Assembly (NCBI RefSeq): GCF_029953635.1
Contig: NZ_CP124543.1
Coordinates: 6,356,367-6,420,366, forward strand
Source: Halotia branconii CENA392
GTDB lineage: Bacteria; Cyanobacteriota; Cyanobacteriia; Cyanobacteriales; Nostocaceae
Length of the DNA: 64,000 nucleotides
Direction: 5' to 3'
Shown piece after piece: positions 44,785 through 53,241 of this stretch. Under the pieces are notes generated by a model. That model did no database searches and was not told where the DNA came from. It worked only from the letters and a program-made list of their open reading frames with translations. Numbering within the stretch: position 1 is the first letter of the stretch; every line of letters starts with the position of its first letter. The position numbers and the translations under genes are program-made.

Positions 44785-45120
44785 ATGGATATTGTGTTTA
44801 AAAGCAAAAAACTTGAAAAAGAGTTTAATGACCAGAGAGTTCTAGAGAAAAATCAAGGTGCAGATAGAGCAAAACGCATTCGACGGAGGCTTGATGATTT
44901 ACGTGCTGCCAACGTACTTGAGGATATGCGAAATATTCCAGGACGTTGCCACGAATTGCTTTATGACCGCGCAGGTCAGTTATCTCTGGATTTAGATCAT
45001 CCATATCGGCTGATATTTGAGCCGACAGATACACCGATTCCGACCAAACCAGATGGTGGCATTGACTGGAGTAAAATAACTGCCGTTAGAATACTAGGCG
45101 TGGAGGATACCCATGATTAA
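44785..45120 (+). CDS. higB: HigB-like mRNA interferase toxin
   Basis: 111 aa. RelE/HigB fold with KSKKLEKEFND, RAKRIRRRLDDLRAANVLEDM, PGRCHELLYDRAGQLSLDL and PYRLIFEP as in host-killing HigB toxins that cut mRNA on the ribosome. ATG 44785 (MDIVFKSKK) overlaps the TATAAT box, and a GTG at 44794 falls near the expected transcription start, so a leaderless mRNA is possible. Its stop overlaps the higA start by 8 nt. Confidence 0.85.
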   Translation: MDIVFKSKKLEKEFNDQRVLEKNQGADRAKRIRRRLDDLRAANVLEDMRNIPGRCHELLYDRAGQLSLDLDHPYRLIFEPTDTPIPTKPDGGIDWSKITAVRILGVEDTHD

Positions 45121-46228
45121 TGAGATCCAAAATCAATACACGCCAGATTACGTTTCTCCTCCTGGGGAGACTCTTCTTGAAGTCCTAGAAGAGTGGGGGA
45201 TGTCCCAGGCAGATCTGGCAGAACGCACTGGGAGACCAAAAAAAACAATTAACGAAATCATCAATGGTAAAGCAGCACTTACTCCAGAAACGGCATTACA
45301 ACTAGAGAGGGTATTAAATATACCTGCTAGTTTTTGGAATAACCGCGAACGTCAATATCGAGAAGCTTTAGCGCGACAGGATGAACAAGAGCGCTTGAAA
45401 AAGCAAGTAGCTTGGCTTGATCAGATTCCTGTAAAAGCAATGATTAAGTCCGAATGGATTCAGTACTATCAAGATAAAGTTGAGCAACTTCGGGAAGTGC
45501 TAAATTTTTTTGCTGTCGCCTCCCCTGAACAATGGGAGGCAATATGGTGTAAGACTAATGTATACTTTCGTAAGTCTCAGACGTTCCCAAGTGATCCTGG
45601 TGCTGTTGCTAGTTGGCTACGTCGTGGAGAGATTGAAGCAGCTGAAATTGCTTGTGCTAGTTATGATGCTAACAAATTTAGAGAAGTACTGCAAAAAATC
45701 CGCACTTTGACCGTAGAGCCACCAGATATTTTCCAACCAGAAGTAGTGCGGTTATGTGCTAAAGCTGGTGTAGCTGTGGTTTTTGTACCTCAAATTCCTA
45801 AGGCAAGAACTAGTGGAGCAACTCATTGGTTGAAGCCTGATAAAGCCCTGATTCAACTCAGTTTACGCTACAAAACAAATGACCATTTATGGTTTGCCTT
45901 CTTCCACGAAGCTGGTCACATTTTGCTACATGGTAAGCGTGATTTATTTTTAGAGGGTACAGATGTTGCATCTGTTGAAGATCAACAAAAGGAACAAGAA
46001 GCAAACAGGTTTGCGGCTGATATACTTATTCCGCCTGCAAAGCTGAAGCAGTTCCTGGCATCAGTTCCAAAATTGAGTAAAGCAAATATTACGCATTTTG
46101 GTTGTGAAATCGGTATTGCACCAGGAATTATAGTTGGTAGACTTCAGCATGATGAAATTTTACCACCCAGTTACTGCAATGACCTCAAACAAAAGCTTGA
46201 GTGGTGTTTAGAAGAACAAGAAAATTGA
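45113..46228 (+). CDS. higA: HigA-type antitoxin fused to an ImmA/IrrE metallopeptidase domain
   Basis: 371 aa. The N-terminal XRE helix-turn-helix (MSQADLAERTGRPKKTINEI, about 30-49) matches HigA/VapI, which bind operator DNA and the toxin. The C-terminal half is an ImmA/IrrE-like zinc peptidase domain with HEAGH (265-269) and a second Glu in EQEANRFAADILIP. Such two-domain antitoxins are common; the domain could sense stress or be cleaved to free the toxin. Directly downstream of higB. Confidence 0.88.
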   Translation: MINEIQNQYTPDYVSPPGETLLEVLEEWGMSQADLAERTGRPKKTINEIINGKAALTPETALQLERVLNIPASFWNNRERQYREALARQDEQERLKKQVAWLDQIPVKAMIKSEWIQYYQDKVEQLREVLNFFAVASPEQWEAIWCKTNVYFRKSQTFPSDPGAVASWLRRGEIEAAEIACASYDANKFREVLQKIRTLTVEPPDIFQPEVVRLCAKAGVAVVFVPQIPKARTSGATHWLKPDKALIQLSLRYKTNDHLWFAFFHEAGHILLHGKRDLFLEGTDVASVEDQQKEQEANRFAADILIPPAKLKQFLASVPKLSKANITHFGCEIGIAPGIIVGRLQHDEILPPSYCNDLKQKLEWCLEEQEN

Positions 46229-46235
46229 TAATTCC

Positions 46236-46664
46236 TTAGTCGCTCGGTTTATTAAACACTTCTAAAATCTGGCGACAAACTTGTTTGAGCTTTTCCCCTA
46301 TTTGGGCAGAAGGCATAGATTCTCCTACAAAACTCCAGTTCTCTACCGTAGAAAGTCGCCAAGCCTCACCACGATGGTCAAAGCCAGCTACTTCTATCCC
46401 AATCGCCCGCCGTGAGTTATTTATGGGATCTTGATAAAAACGAATTTGAATCAAGATACTGCGACTGCGCCAAGATTTGCTAATACCGGGAAAGTGAAAC
46501 CCAATGTCTATCGAATCTGGATCGACCAATTCTCTGGTTTCTGGGTCATTCTTCCAAGGTTTTAAATCCGATTTGGCATCGGGGAACTCGAATTTGAATA
46601 AATTAACCACCGTAGCAATCTTGCTGGCGAGTTCAAGGTTGGTTGCCTGTTCAGCTGCGTTCAC
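46236..46664 (-). CDS. Conserved hypothetical protein, 142 aa
   Basis: Soluble. Motif-like segments IDIGFHFPGISKSWRSRSIL and RRAIGIEVAGFDHRGEAWRL look conserved but I cannot name the family. It lies convergent with higBA, only 7 bp away from the higA stop. Confidence 0.6.
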   Translation of the reverse strand: MNAAEQATNLELASKIATVVNLFKFEFPDAKSDLKPWKNDPETRELVDPDSIDIGFHFPGISKSWRSRSILIQIRFYQDPINNSRRAIGIEVAGFDHRGEAWRLSTVENWSFVGESMPSAQIGEKLKQVCRQILEVFNKPSD

Positions 46665-47187
46665 GAAAAAACACTCCTATGATTGTGTCGGCTAACTTTT
46701 GGATGTGACGACAGAAAAACCGCCAGAAGGCTTATCATTTTGGTGTTTCAGCTTATCAATACCTTTAGGTTTTTGCAACTATAAATCACACTTTCCTGAT
46801 AATTACCCTTGCCGAAAACTGCTAATTAAAAGCTATTGTATTAGAAAATGCATATTCAGTAATTATACTTAAATAAATTAAAATTAAGCTTACTTATCGA
46901 AAATATTAGATGATATTCATAGTTTTTCAGCAAATTAACTAGCCAATAGAAACGATAAATTATGCTACTAATCTAAAATCAATCCACCATTGACTAGAGT
47001 GCAGTTAATTTTTAATTAGTTGTTACTAAAGCTTATAGCAGCTAACGTGGCTAGGTTACTATTTAAACAGTTAGCTAAAATTGCTACAGTGAAACTGTCA
47101 TTGAATTTCGATTGAGATATTTTCTCCATCGCTGTAAGTTTCCGTAAAGTTTTACCAATTAGTTGCTATTAAATTTGAGTGACAACC
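46665..47187. other. Intergenic region before the repeat-rich protein
   Basis: AT-rich, about 0.5 kb. No gene or clear repeat seen. Confidence 0.5.
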
Positions 47188-48450
47188 ATGCCACATCGCC
47201 ATTATCCTCCCGCCTATTTACGTTATGTCAAAGCTAGGTTATGGAATTTAGGCAAACCTAGTTTTTGGGGAACAGCAATTTTTTTATCCGTGGTTGGCCT
47301 AGTAATTCGAGAATACTGGTCAAATCCAGATGCATTCACTTACAAGCAAAAAAACCAAGTTACCTCCATACAACCTCAAGATTCCTCCCTGACGGCAGAA
47401 GACAAAGCTATTGCAGCAGACATTGATAATTCACCAACTCTGTATAATGACTTAAAGGATATAAACCTACCAGCAATTACAAGTACTTCTCAAGACAACT
47501 CTCAAGCTAAAAACAGCAAAAGCTTGTCACAGGATGTAATTGGCAAGCAACAATCTTCTAACAGTGTAAAATCAAGTTCTGGGTTAGGAACAGTTAGTAA
47601 CGCGTCTATACCTAAAGAGCAAAATCCTTTTGTATCAAAGGCAGAAAATTTATTGCGGTTTGGAACACCTGAAAATAATAGCCAGTTTGCAGGTGTTAAA
47701 TCTTTAAACACATCATCCGAACTAACAGGTGCAGCAGAAACTTCTTCTCGGATAGGGATTGGATTGGTTACTCCGACTGATAAGAGTGAAAATAGTAATA
47801 GCTTAATCAGCCCTCTGCAAACACCACTGAACCAATCTTCCAATCAGTCGCCATCAAGTTTTAATGGTATAAATTCAACTCCATCCAGGCTAAATGGTGG
47901 AACTGGTTATATTCAACCAACTGTACCAAACGCAAGGTCAAGTTCTGACAATAACTTAAATAATGGTCAGGTATTGCCCAGTCAAACTTTTTCACCTACT
48001 ACAAAACTAAATACTGGAATCGGTTACATTCAACCAAGTTTACCCAGTCCTTACAATAACTTAAATAATGGTCAGGTATTGCCTAGTCAAACTTTTTCAC
48101 CTACTACAAAACTAAATACCGGAACTAGCTATATTCAGCCCAATGTACCGAACTCAACATCAAATCCCTACAACAACTTAAACAGCAATCAGACATTACC
48201 TAATCAAGTTCAACCAGTTTCAGGGATACCACCTGTCAACTCTGTTACATCTACTAACATTACACCCTATTCTATCCAGACTCCTAATCCTAATTTTGTC
48301 ACACCTCAAACCCCAATAGCGCCCAGCAATTCTGAAAATTTTATCTGGAAACAACCTACTCAATTACCACAGTCTAATCTCTCTGTTCCCCGCCAAATTC
48401 CAGGACAGTATACGGGTGGAGTTCAGAATAATGGTTACTCATATCCATGA
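47188..48450 (+). CDS. Single-TM protein with Asn/Ser/Pro/Gln-rich repeat region
   Basis: 420 aa from ATG 47188 (MPHRHYPPAYLRYVKARLWN); a GTG nine bases upstream is possible. One TM helix (about 28-45; FWGTAIFLSVVGLVIREY) near the N-terminus, then a long, low-complexity region without predicted fold, rich in Asn, Ser, Gln, Thr and Pro. A 35-residue unit (NNLNNGQVLPSQTFSPTTKL...) is repeated two to three times (about 255-330). Looks like a cell-envelope or spacer protein; no family recognised. Confidence 0.65.
   Translation: MPHRHYPPAYLRYVKARLWNLGKPSFWGTAIFLSVVGLVIREYWSNPDAFTYKQKNQVTSIQPQDSSLTAEDKAIAADIDNSPTLYNDLKDINLPAITSTSQDNSQAKNSKSLSQDVIGKQQSSNSVKSSSGLGTVSNASIPKEQNPFVSKAENLLRFGTPENNSQFAGVKSLNTSSELTGAAETSSRIGIGLVTPTDKSENSNSLISPLQTPLNQSSNQSPSSFNGINSTPSRLNGGTGYIQPTVPNARSSSDNNLNNGQVLPSQTFSPTTKLNTGIGYIQPSLPSPYNNLNNGQVLPSQTFSPTTKLNTGTSYIQPNVPNSTSNPYNNLNSNQTLPNQVQPVSGIPPVNSVTSTNITPYSIQTPNPNFVTPQTPIAPSNSENFIWKQPTQLPQSNLSVPRQIPGQYTGGVQNNGYSYP
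47950..48159 (+). repeat. 105-bp in-frame tandem repeat
   Basis: Unit 1 47950-48054 and unit 2 48055-48159 begin AATAACTTAAATAATGGTCA and are nearly identical over their first 70 bp; a third, diverged unit starts near 48172. The period is 35 codons, so copy number can change without frameshift. Confidence 0.75.
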
Positions 48451-48612
48451 AGGTGATCTTTTTGAGATATGTGGCGATCGCTCTTTAGAAATCATTTTAT
48501 GATTAAATGACTCTGAGGCGATCGCATTTAAATTAACTGACTGAAAAATTATTTGGCTGAATAGGACGTAACTTTAATAAAGTGGTCAAGCACTCTACTG
48601 GTTGAGGATTAC

Positions 48613-48741
48613 TATAGGACTCCTATTTGATTTTTGAACACGATTCAGTACATATCTATCCCTTCTTAACTGTTCCCTGTTTCCTGTTTCCTGTTCCCTA
48701 CCTACACAAATAAATTCACCGAATCAAACCGGATTACTATA
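48613..48741. repeat. MITE family B, copy 2 (129 bp)
   Basis: Reverse orientation to 29589-29717, same length and nearly the same sequence, including GGTAGGGAACAGG and GATAGATATGTACTGAATCG on the complementary strand. Only a few bases differ. Confidence 0.82.
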
Positions 48742-48813
48742 TATAATAATTATCAACTCGAAGACTTGTATGGCTAACAAGGCACTTTTTGATCTCGTGG
48801 CTAGCCTTAATGA

Positions 48814-49488
48814 TTAAGAATTTATGAGAATTTCTTGAATTTGTTCTTTAGCTAAAGCTAATGCTTGATAAGCAGTATTTAACTTTGCTTTATCTGTAGA
48901 AGTATGAGCAAAACGTTTTAAATAAGCTTCAAGATACTTACTACGCAAGTAAGGATCATCATCTGGATTTTGAAGAAAAGGAAGATCAGAATCAACCATA
49001 AAACGAATAGCCAGCAATGGAATAGGACTACGTAAGGGGCGAAAATTTGGGTTGTGCAGACCTGAACTTTGAGTATTTCGATGAAATTCCCCTAGCATTA
49101 ATCCTGATTCAACAAACAACGGCTTAAGTTTTTGCTGAATCCTATCTATTAATTGAAAATTTTCATTTATGTGAACATCAGGGAAAATAAGTAAGAAGGC
49201 TCTATAGATATCAAATTCTTTGTCTTTTGTATCCCCTTGAAGGAATATATCTCGGTAGCATTTCACAATCTCTTCTAATTGCTGAAAAGTTAAATTATTT
49301 CCACGAATAACCGCCATTTGAATACTATTTGATTTGAGAGCATAAGGTACAAAAGGACAAACCGGGCCTGGTCTTCCTAAATTAGGATGATGTCTTGCTA
49401 AAAAACTTTTAACCCACTCCATAACTTCAATTAAATAGGGAAGATCTTGCTGGGTTTGCTCAATTTCTGTAACTGTGTATAGTTGCAT
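48814..49488 (-). CDS. Hypothetical protein, DUF6875-like
   Basis: 224 aa, soluble. NLGRPGPVCPFVPYALKSNS, FPDVHINENFQLIDRIQ, GLMLGEFHRNTQSSGLHNP and PIPLLAIRFMVDSDLPFL resemble the DUF6875 group (RPGpVCPFvp..., LmlGeFh, PxPllaiRfmv). Biochemical role unknown. Monocistronic, flanked by repeats and a long spacer. Confidence 0.6.
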   Translation of the reverse strand: MQLYTVTEIEQTQQDLPYLIEVMEWVKSFLARHHPNLGRPGPVCPFVPYALKSNSIQMAVIRGNNLTFQQLEEIVKCYRDIFLQGDTKDKEFDIYRAFLLIFPDVHINENFQLIDRIQQKLKPLFVESGLMLGEFHRNTQSSGLHNPNFRPLRSPIPLLAIRFMVDSDLPFLQNPDDDPYLRSKYLEAYLKRFAHTSTDKAKLNTAYQALALAKEQIQEILINS

Positions 49489-50257
49489 ATACTCAAGATA
49501 AATACATTAAATTGTGTAATGTTCAATTGAGAATTATTGTTATCTGTATAATCGCCATTCAATTAATAATTATCAAAGTAATAAAAAGCTTGGTTATAAA
49601 CTTTTATCTTTACTTTGGTAAAAATCAACAAAGAATAAAATACACTATTCTAGTTAAACTATTGCTTCTACGTTTTGCTGATGCTACAAAATTAAAGTCA
49701 AGCTTTCATCAGAAACTAAACAGTTCTCAAAAGTTAATCCAGTCATTGGACATATTCTATGAAACCGTTTAATTTCTTAGTTAGGAAAAATAAAGAGAAT
49801 GATCTAGTTGATTGGTTGCAACTATTCTGGTTTTTATTACGATACAGAGTCATCATTTTTCCGAAGTAAGGTTTTAGCCCTACCGTTTATTTTTAACTTT
49901 TTTTAATGAAAAAAATATAAAGTTTATGTATAAATACTTAGAGATATTATAAAGTTTTAATAGAGATCCACTATCATTTTTATCGTATGCTGCGATCGCC
50001 CACGACTAAACACTAGGAAAATAATTTAAAAGCTCATTTAGCGAACCACTTACTTTGAGATCATCGGATAAGGTCTTAACTGATACGTGAGTTTCAATAA
50101 AGAAAGTAATTACCACTAATTATATTAGGATGAGTGATGTTAATAGCATCACAAATACTACAGACATTAGCTGTATATTGCGATCACAAGATCATACAAT
50201 CTATTAAAATATCGCTCTTATGATTACGATAGGCGATCGCTGTAGATAATAGGTCAT
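49489..50257. other. Intergenic region before mazEF
   Basis: About 770 bp, very AT-rich. An 86-codon open frame at 49512-49772 has no family resemblance or ribosome site. No gene supported. Confidence 0.5.
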
Positions 50258-50587
50258 TCACTCGGCAAACATTTCAGCCAAGGTATCAAGAACTGCTTTT
50301 TGCTCATAGTCACTAATTTGACCAAGCTGTTTAATTAATCGAGCTTTATCCACTGTGCGAATTTGATCAAGGACAATCTGTCCATCTTTGCCTTGAAACT
50401 GACAAGCTATGCGTGTGGGGTAAACTTGCCCCTTTGTAGTCATTGGAGCAACAATTACAGTAGCGATATAGCGGTTCATCTCGTCTGGCGAAATCACTAC
50501 ACAGGGACGCGTTTTTTGAATTTCACTACCAATAGTAGGATCAAGATTAACCAGGAAAACATCAAAACGCTTAACTACCATTCCCAT
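50258..50587 (-). CDS. mazF: MazF/PemK-family endoribonuclease toxin
   Basis: 109 aa. VVKRFDVFLVNLDPTIGSEI, KTRPCVVISPDEMN and TRIACQFQGKDGQIVLDQIR are the MazF signatures. Cleaves mRNA at short sequences when free of antitoxin. The start overlaps the mazE stop by 13 nt, so the pair is co-translated. Confidence 0.93.
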   Translation of the reverse strand: MGMVVKRFDVFLVNLDPTIGSEIQKTRPCVVISPDEMNRYIATVIVAPMTTKGQVYPTRIACQFQGKDGQIVLDQIRTVDKARLIKQLGQISDYEQKAVLDTLAEMFAE

Positions 50588-50835
50588 TCAAGCTGATCCC
50601 AGTCTGTTGAGCTTACATCATCTAGCAGAACATCATCATGTTGTTCTGCCATTGCTGCAAAAGCTTCTTCCCACCCAACCCGTAATTTCGGCGCAGCACG
50701 AACAATTAGGTGATTACCATGAACCTCAATTTCTACCTCTGTGTGAATACCGCTTTGTTCTAAAAGAGGTTTAGGAATACGAACACCCTGAGAATTACCG
50801 ATTTTAACAATTCGGGTTTTAATAACTGCGCCCAT
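50575..50835 (-). CDS. mazE: MazE/AbrB-family antitoxin
   Basis: 86 aa. N-terminal SpoVT-AbrB DNA-binding fold (KTRIVKIGNSQGVRIPKPLL, about 6-25; EVEIEVHGNHLIVRAAP) and an acidic C-terminal tail (DDVLLDDVSSTDWDQLEWEW) that should wrap the toxin. First gene of the operon, so it also represses it. Confidence 0.92.
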   Translation of the reverse strand: MGAVIKTRIVKIGNSQGVRIPKPLLEQSGIHTEVEIEVHGNHLIVRAAPKLRVGWEEAFAAMAEQHDDVLLDDVSSTDWDQLEWEW

Positions 50836-51106
50836 GTTTAAATCATTTTAGAAAAGAAACTAGTAATTACATTGTGAATACGAATAGAGCAATAGTCAAG
50901 TGCAGCAAGAACACAGGCGATCGCTTTAGGATCTATGCTTAAAATGCGATCGCTATCAGAACTACCACTTATGCTGTTACCATTGACCGTACTGAATAAT
51001 GAATCATAATTAACCTCGGTAGCTTTTAGCTATCAGCCATCAGCCACAAGCCATAAGCTGAGATGATGAATACTGAAGGCTTTTGAATCAACTCAACTAA
51101 TTGACT

Positions 51107-52129
51107 ATGAATTTACAACAAGTCAAAGGTTCTCCAAAATTTTCGCCAGCTATCCGCATCGGAGTACTGGGTTTCGGCGGACTAGGGCAAGCAGCCGCCA
51201 GAGTACTATCTCCTAAACGGGAAATGATTTTAGTCGCAGCGGCAGATCAAAAAGGCTACGCTTACGCTGCTGAAGGATTAAATACTCAAGAATGCATTGC
51301 AGCTTACCAGTCTCAAGGTTCAGTGGGTTATTTAGAACCAGTTGGTACATTAACAAATGATAGTATTCAAGATTTAATCGCCAGCACTCATCCTGTAGAT
51401 GGGTACTTTTTGGCTTTACCTAATCTGCCAAATGACTTTATTCCTTCTGTTGCCAAAGAATTTATCAAAGCTGGTTGGCGTGGAGTATTAGTAGATGCAA
51501 TTAAGCGCACTAGTGCCGTAGAACAGCTATTAGCAATGAAAGAAGAATTGCAAGCAGCTGGAATTACCTACATGACAGGATGTGGGGCTACACCAGGACT
51601 TCTAACCGCCGCCGCAGCTTTAGCCGCCCAAAGCTACGCTGAAATTCACAAAGTAGAAATTACCTTTGGGGTAGGAATAGCTAACTGGGAAGCTTACCGT
51701 GCCACTGTTCGAGAAGATATTGGTCATATTCCTGGTTACACAGTGGAAACTGCTAAAGCGATGACTGACGCAGAAGTAGAAGCTTTACTAGATAAAACCA
51801 ATGGCGTGTTGACCTTAGAAAATATGGAACACGCCGATGATATAATGTTAGAATTTGCCGGAATTTGCGATCGCGATCGCGTTACTGTTGGTGGTGTAGT
51901 CGATACTCGTAACCCCAAAAAGCCCCTCAGCACCAACGTTAAGGTAACAGGACGCACCTTTGAAGGCAAAATTTCCACTCATACCTTTACTCTAGGTGAT
52001 GAAACCAGTATGGCCGCGAATGTTTGTGGTCCTGCCTTTGGTTATCTGAAAGCTGGTCAACAATTGCATCAGCGCGGCATCTATGGCATATTCACAGCAG
52101 CCGAAATCATGCCTCAGTTTGTGAAATAA
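51107..52129 (+). CDS. Saccharopine dehydrogenase-like NAD(P)-binding oxidoreductase
   Basis: 340 aa from ATG 51107 (MNLQQVKGS). Rossmann motif RIGVLGFGGLGQAAARVL, then VDAIKRTSAVEQLLAM and MTGCGATPGLLTAAAALAA, the last being the saccharopine-dehydrogenase-like signature. Such proteins are conserved single-copy genes in cyanobacteria with no proven substrate. The stop is followed one base later by the inverted-repeat cassette. Confidence 0.8.
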   Translation: MNLQQVKGSPKFSPAIRIGVLGFGGLGQAAARVLSPKREMILVAAADQKGYAYAAEGLNTQECIAAYQSQGSVGYLEPVGTLTNDSIQDLIASTHPVDGYFLALPNLPNDFIPSVAKEFIKAGWRGVLVDAIKRTSAVEQLLAMKEELQAAGITYMTGCGATPGLLTAAAALAAQSYAEIHKVEITFGVGIANWEAYRATVREDIGHIPGYTVETAKAMTDAEVEALLDKTNGVLTLENMEHADDIMLEFAGICDRDRVTVGGVVDTRNPKKPLSTNVKVTGRTFEGKISTHTFTLGDETSMAANVCGPAFGYLKAGQQLHQRGIYGIFTAAEIMPQFVK

Positions 52130-52130
52130 A

Positions 52131-52634
52131 AGGGGCTAGGGGCTAGGGGCTAGGGATTAGTAACAAGTTGACTACCAACTAACTACTTAATAAATCCCTA
52201 ATATCTAGTCCCTAGTTTGGTTTTGAGAGATTTTTGTAGTCCTCGTAGCATCCTGCCGATTTCATCTGTCTGACTCAAAGTAAATATCAATTTTTCTTTG
52301 TCTATATATGCCCGTCTTTGGGCTAACATAACTTGGGTTTCCAACTCTGCCAATGAACCCAATGTTATTGATAAGTATCGCACAAACTCCTTAGTTGATT
52401 CTCTAGCGTGTCCCTCTGCTATATTCGACGGTATTGACACCGCCGCTCTTTGCATTTGACTAGATAGTTGATAGACCTCATGCTTTGGAAAATTCTCAGT
52501 TATACAATAAATTTGTTCAACTAAATCCATACTAAACTGCCAAACTTTTAAGTCTCTATAACTATTAATACTCATTGAAAAACCTCTAATCTAGCCCCTA
52601 ATGCCTAGCCTCTAATCCCTAGCCCCTAGCCCCT
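52131..52634. mobile_element. Inverted-repeat cassette carrying a four-helix-bundle gene
   Basis: The left end (52131-52160) is AGGGGCT heptads ending TAGGGATTAG. The right end (52584-52636) holds the reverse complement. The inner 23 bases 52138-52160 and 52612-52634 are perfect inverted copies. Between them is one gene on the minus strand. The upstream gene's last codons and stop (GLGARD-stop) and the inner gene's (KLGTRY-stop) are both written in this repeat. No transposase is present, so any movement would be in trans. Boundaries are from symmetry only. Confidence 0.5.
52198..52575 (-). CDS. Four-helix-bundle protein (S23/IVS family)
   Basis: 125 aa. SYRDLKVWQFSMDLVEQIY, FPKHEVYQLSSQMQRAAVSI, PSNIAEGHARESTKEFVRYL and GSLAELETQVMLAQR are the hallmarks of the 23S rRNA-intervening-sequence protein family, whose relatives include Avd of diversity-generating retroelements. 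No reverse transcriptase is nearby. Its C-terminus KLGTRY and TAG are read from the TAGGGAC repeat, suggesting that gene and repeat travel together. Confidence 0.9.
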   Translation of the reverse strand: MSINSYRDLKVWQFSMDLVEQIYCITENFPKHEVYQLSSQMQRAAVSIPSNIAEGHARESTKEFVRYLSITLGSLAELETQVMLAQRRAYIDKEKLIFTLSQTDEIGRMLRGLQKSLKTKLGTRY

Positions 52635-53169
52635 CTTCATCCCTAATCTCTTCTTCCAATAGCAAGGAGGGTGTTTGCATCACAAATGGCAGTTCTGCAC
52701 CTGTAAGACCTCGCTGAATGCGTTCTGAAGTCTCAGGAAAAACCACAAATAAAGGATATATAGTATTAGCCCCTTCACTTAAAATATGACTGTGGCGGGG
52801 AGGCATTAGCCACTCATAATCTTGATCTAATAAAACTTGTGTTTGTCGCCAACGTCCTAACAAGTCAGAAAAGTCTTCGTGGTGACGATGAATAAAGACT
52901 AAAATTTCCGCACCAGTTTTAATTTTCCATTCTGGATCACACATTAAAATTGCCACATCACAGAGTAAGCAAGTCGCCTGTTGGGCTGTTGTCTCAGTTT
53001 GACGGTGACGGACAATTGGCAAAGGAATAGTGATTACGCTGTCATCTGGACGACGTAAACTAGGAATCATTTCCAAGTATGGACGGTATTGTTTTAATAA
53101 TGCGATCGCAGCTAGATGATTACTATATTCTGCCAAGCTAGCTTCATAATAAGATTTTTGTACAGGCAT
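52612..53169 (-). CDS. Conserved cyanobacterial hypothetical protein near pilC
   Basis: 185 aa from ATG 53169 (MPVQKSYYEASLAEY); a longer start at 53223 adds 18 residues. Features: RRPDDSVITIPLPIVRHRQT and DYEWLMPPRHSHILSEGAN. A Cys pair (TCLLCDVAILMC) is visible. No family I can name. The C-terminus DEEGLGARD and TAG stop lie in the inverted repeat, so the native end has probably been replaced. Transcribed after pilC (72 bp). Confidence 0.65.
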   Translation of the reverse strand: MPVQKSYYEASLAEYSNHLAAIALLKQYRPYLEMIPSLRRPDDSVITIPLPIVRHRQTETTAQQATCLLCDVAILMCDPEWKIKTGAEILVFIHRHHEDFSDLLGRWRQTQVLLDQDYEWLMPPRHSHILSEGANTIYPLFVVFPETSERIQRGLTGAELPFVMQTPSLLLEEEIRDEEGLGARD

Positions 53170-53241
53170 GGTTTTATAAATATTAAATTTAAAGGATGAA
53201 TTATCATATTTTGCTATTTTCATCCTTTATTTGCTCATTTC

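Noticed and set aside
47950..48159. 105-bp repeats as a possible CRISPR or VNTR outside genes
   Set aside because: They are in frame within one protein and have no spacer structure.
49512..49772. 86-codon open frame between the DUF6875-like gene and mazEF
   Set aside because: AT-rich, no ribosome site, no recognisable motif, composition of non-coding spacer.
50020..50240. Possible toxin or nuclease relic on the minus strand
   Set aside because: A short reading (YRNHKSDILIDCMIL) looked PIN-like, but stops follow and no second motif is present.
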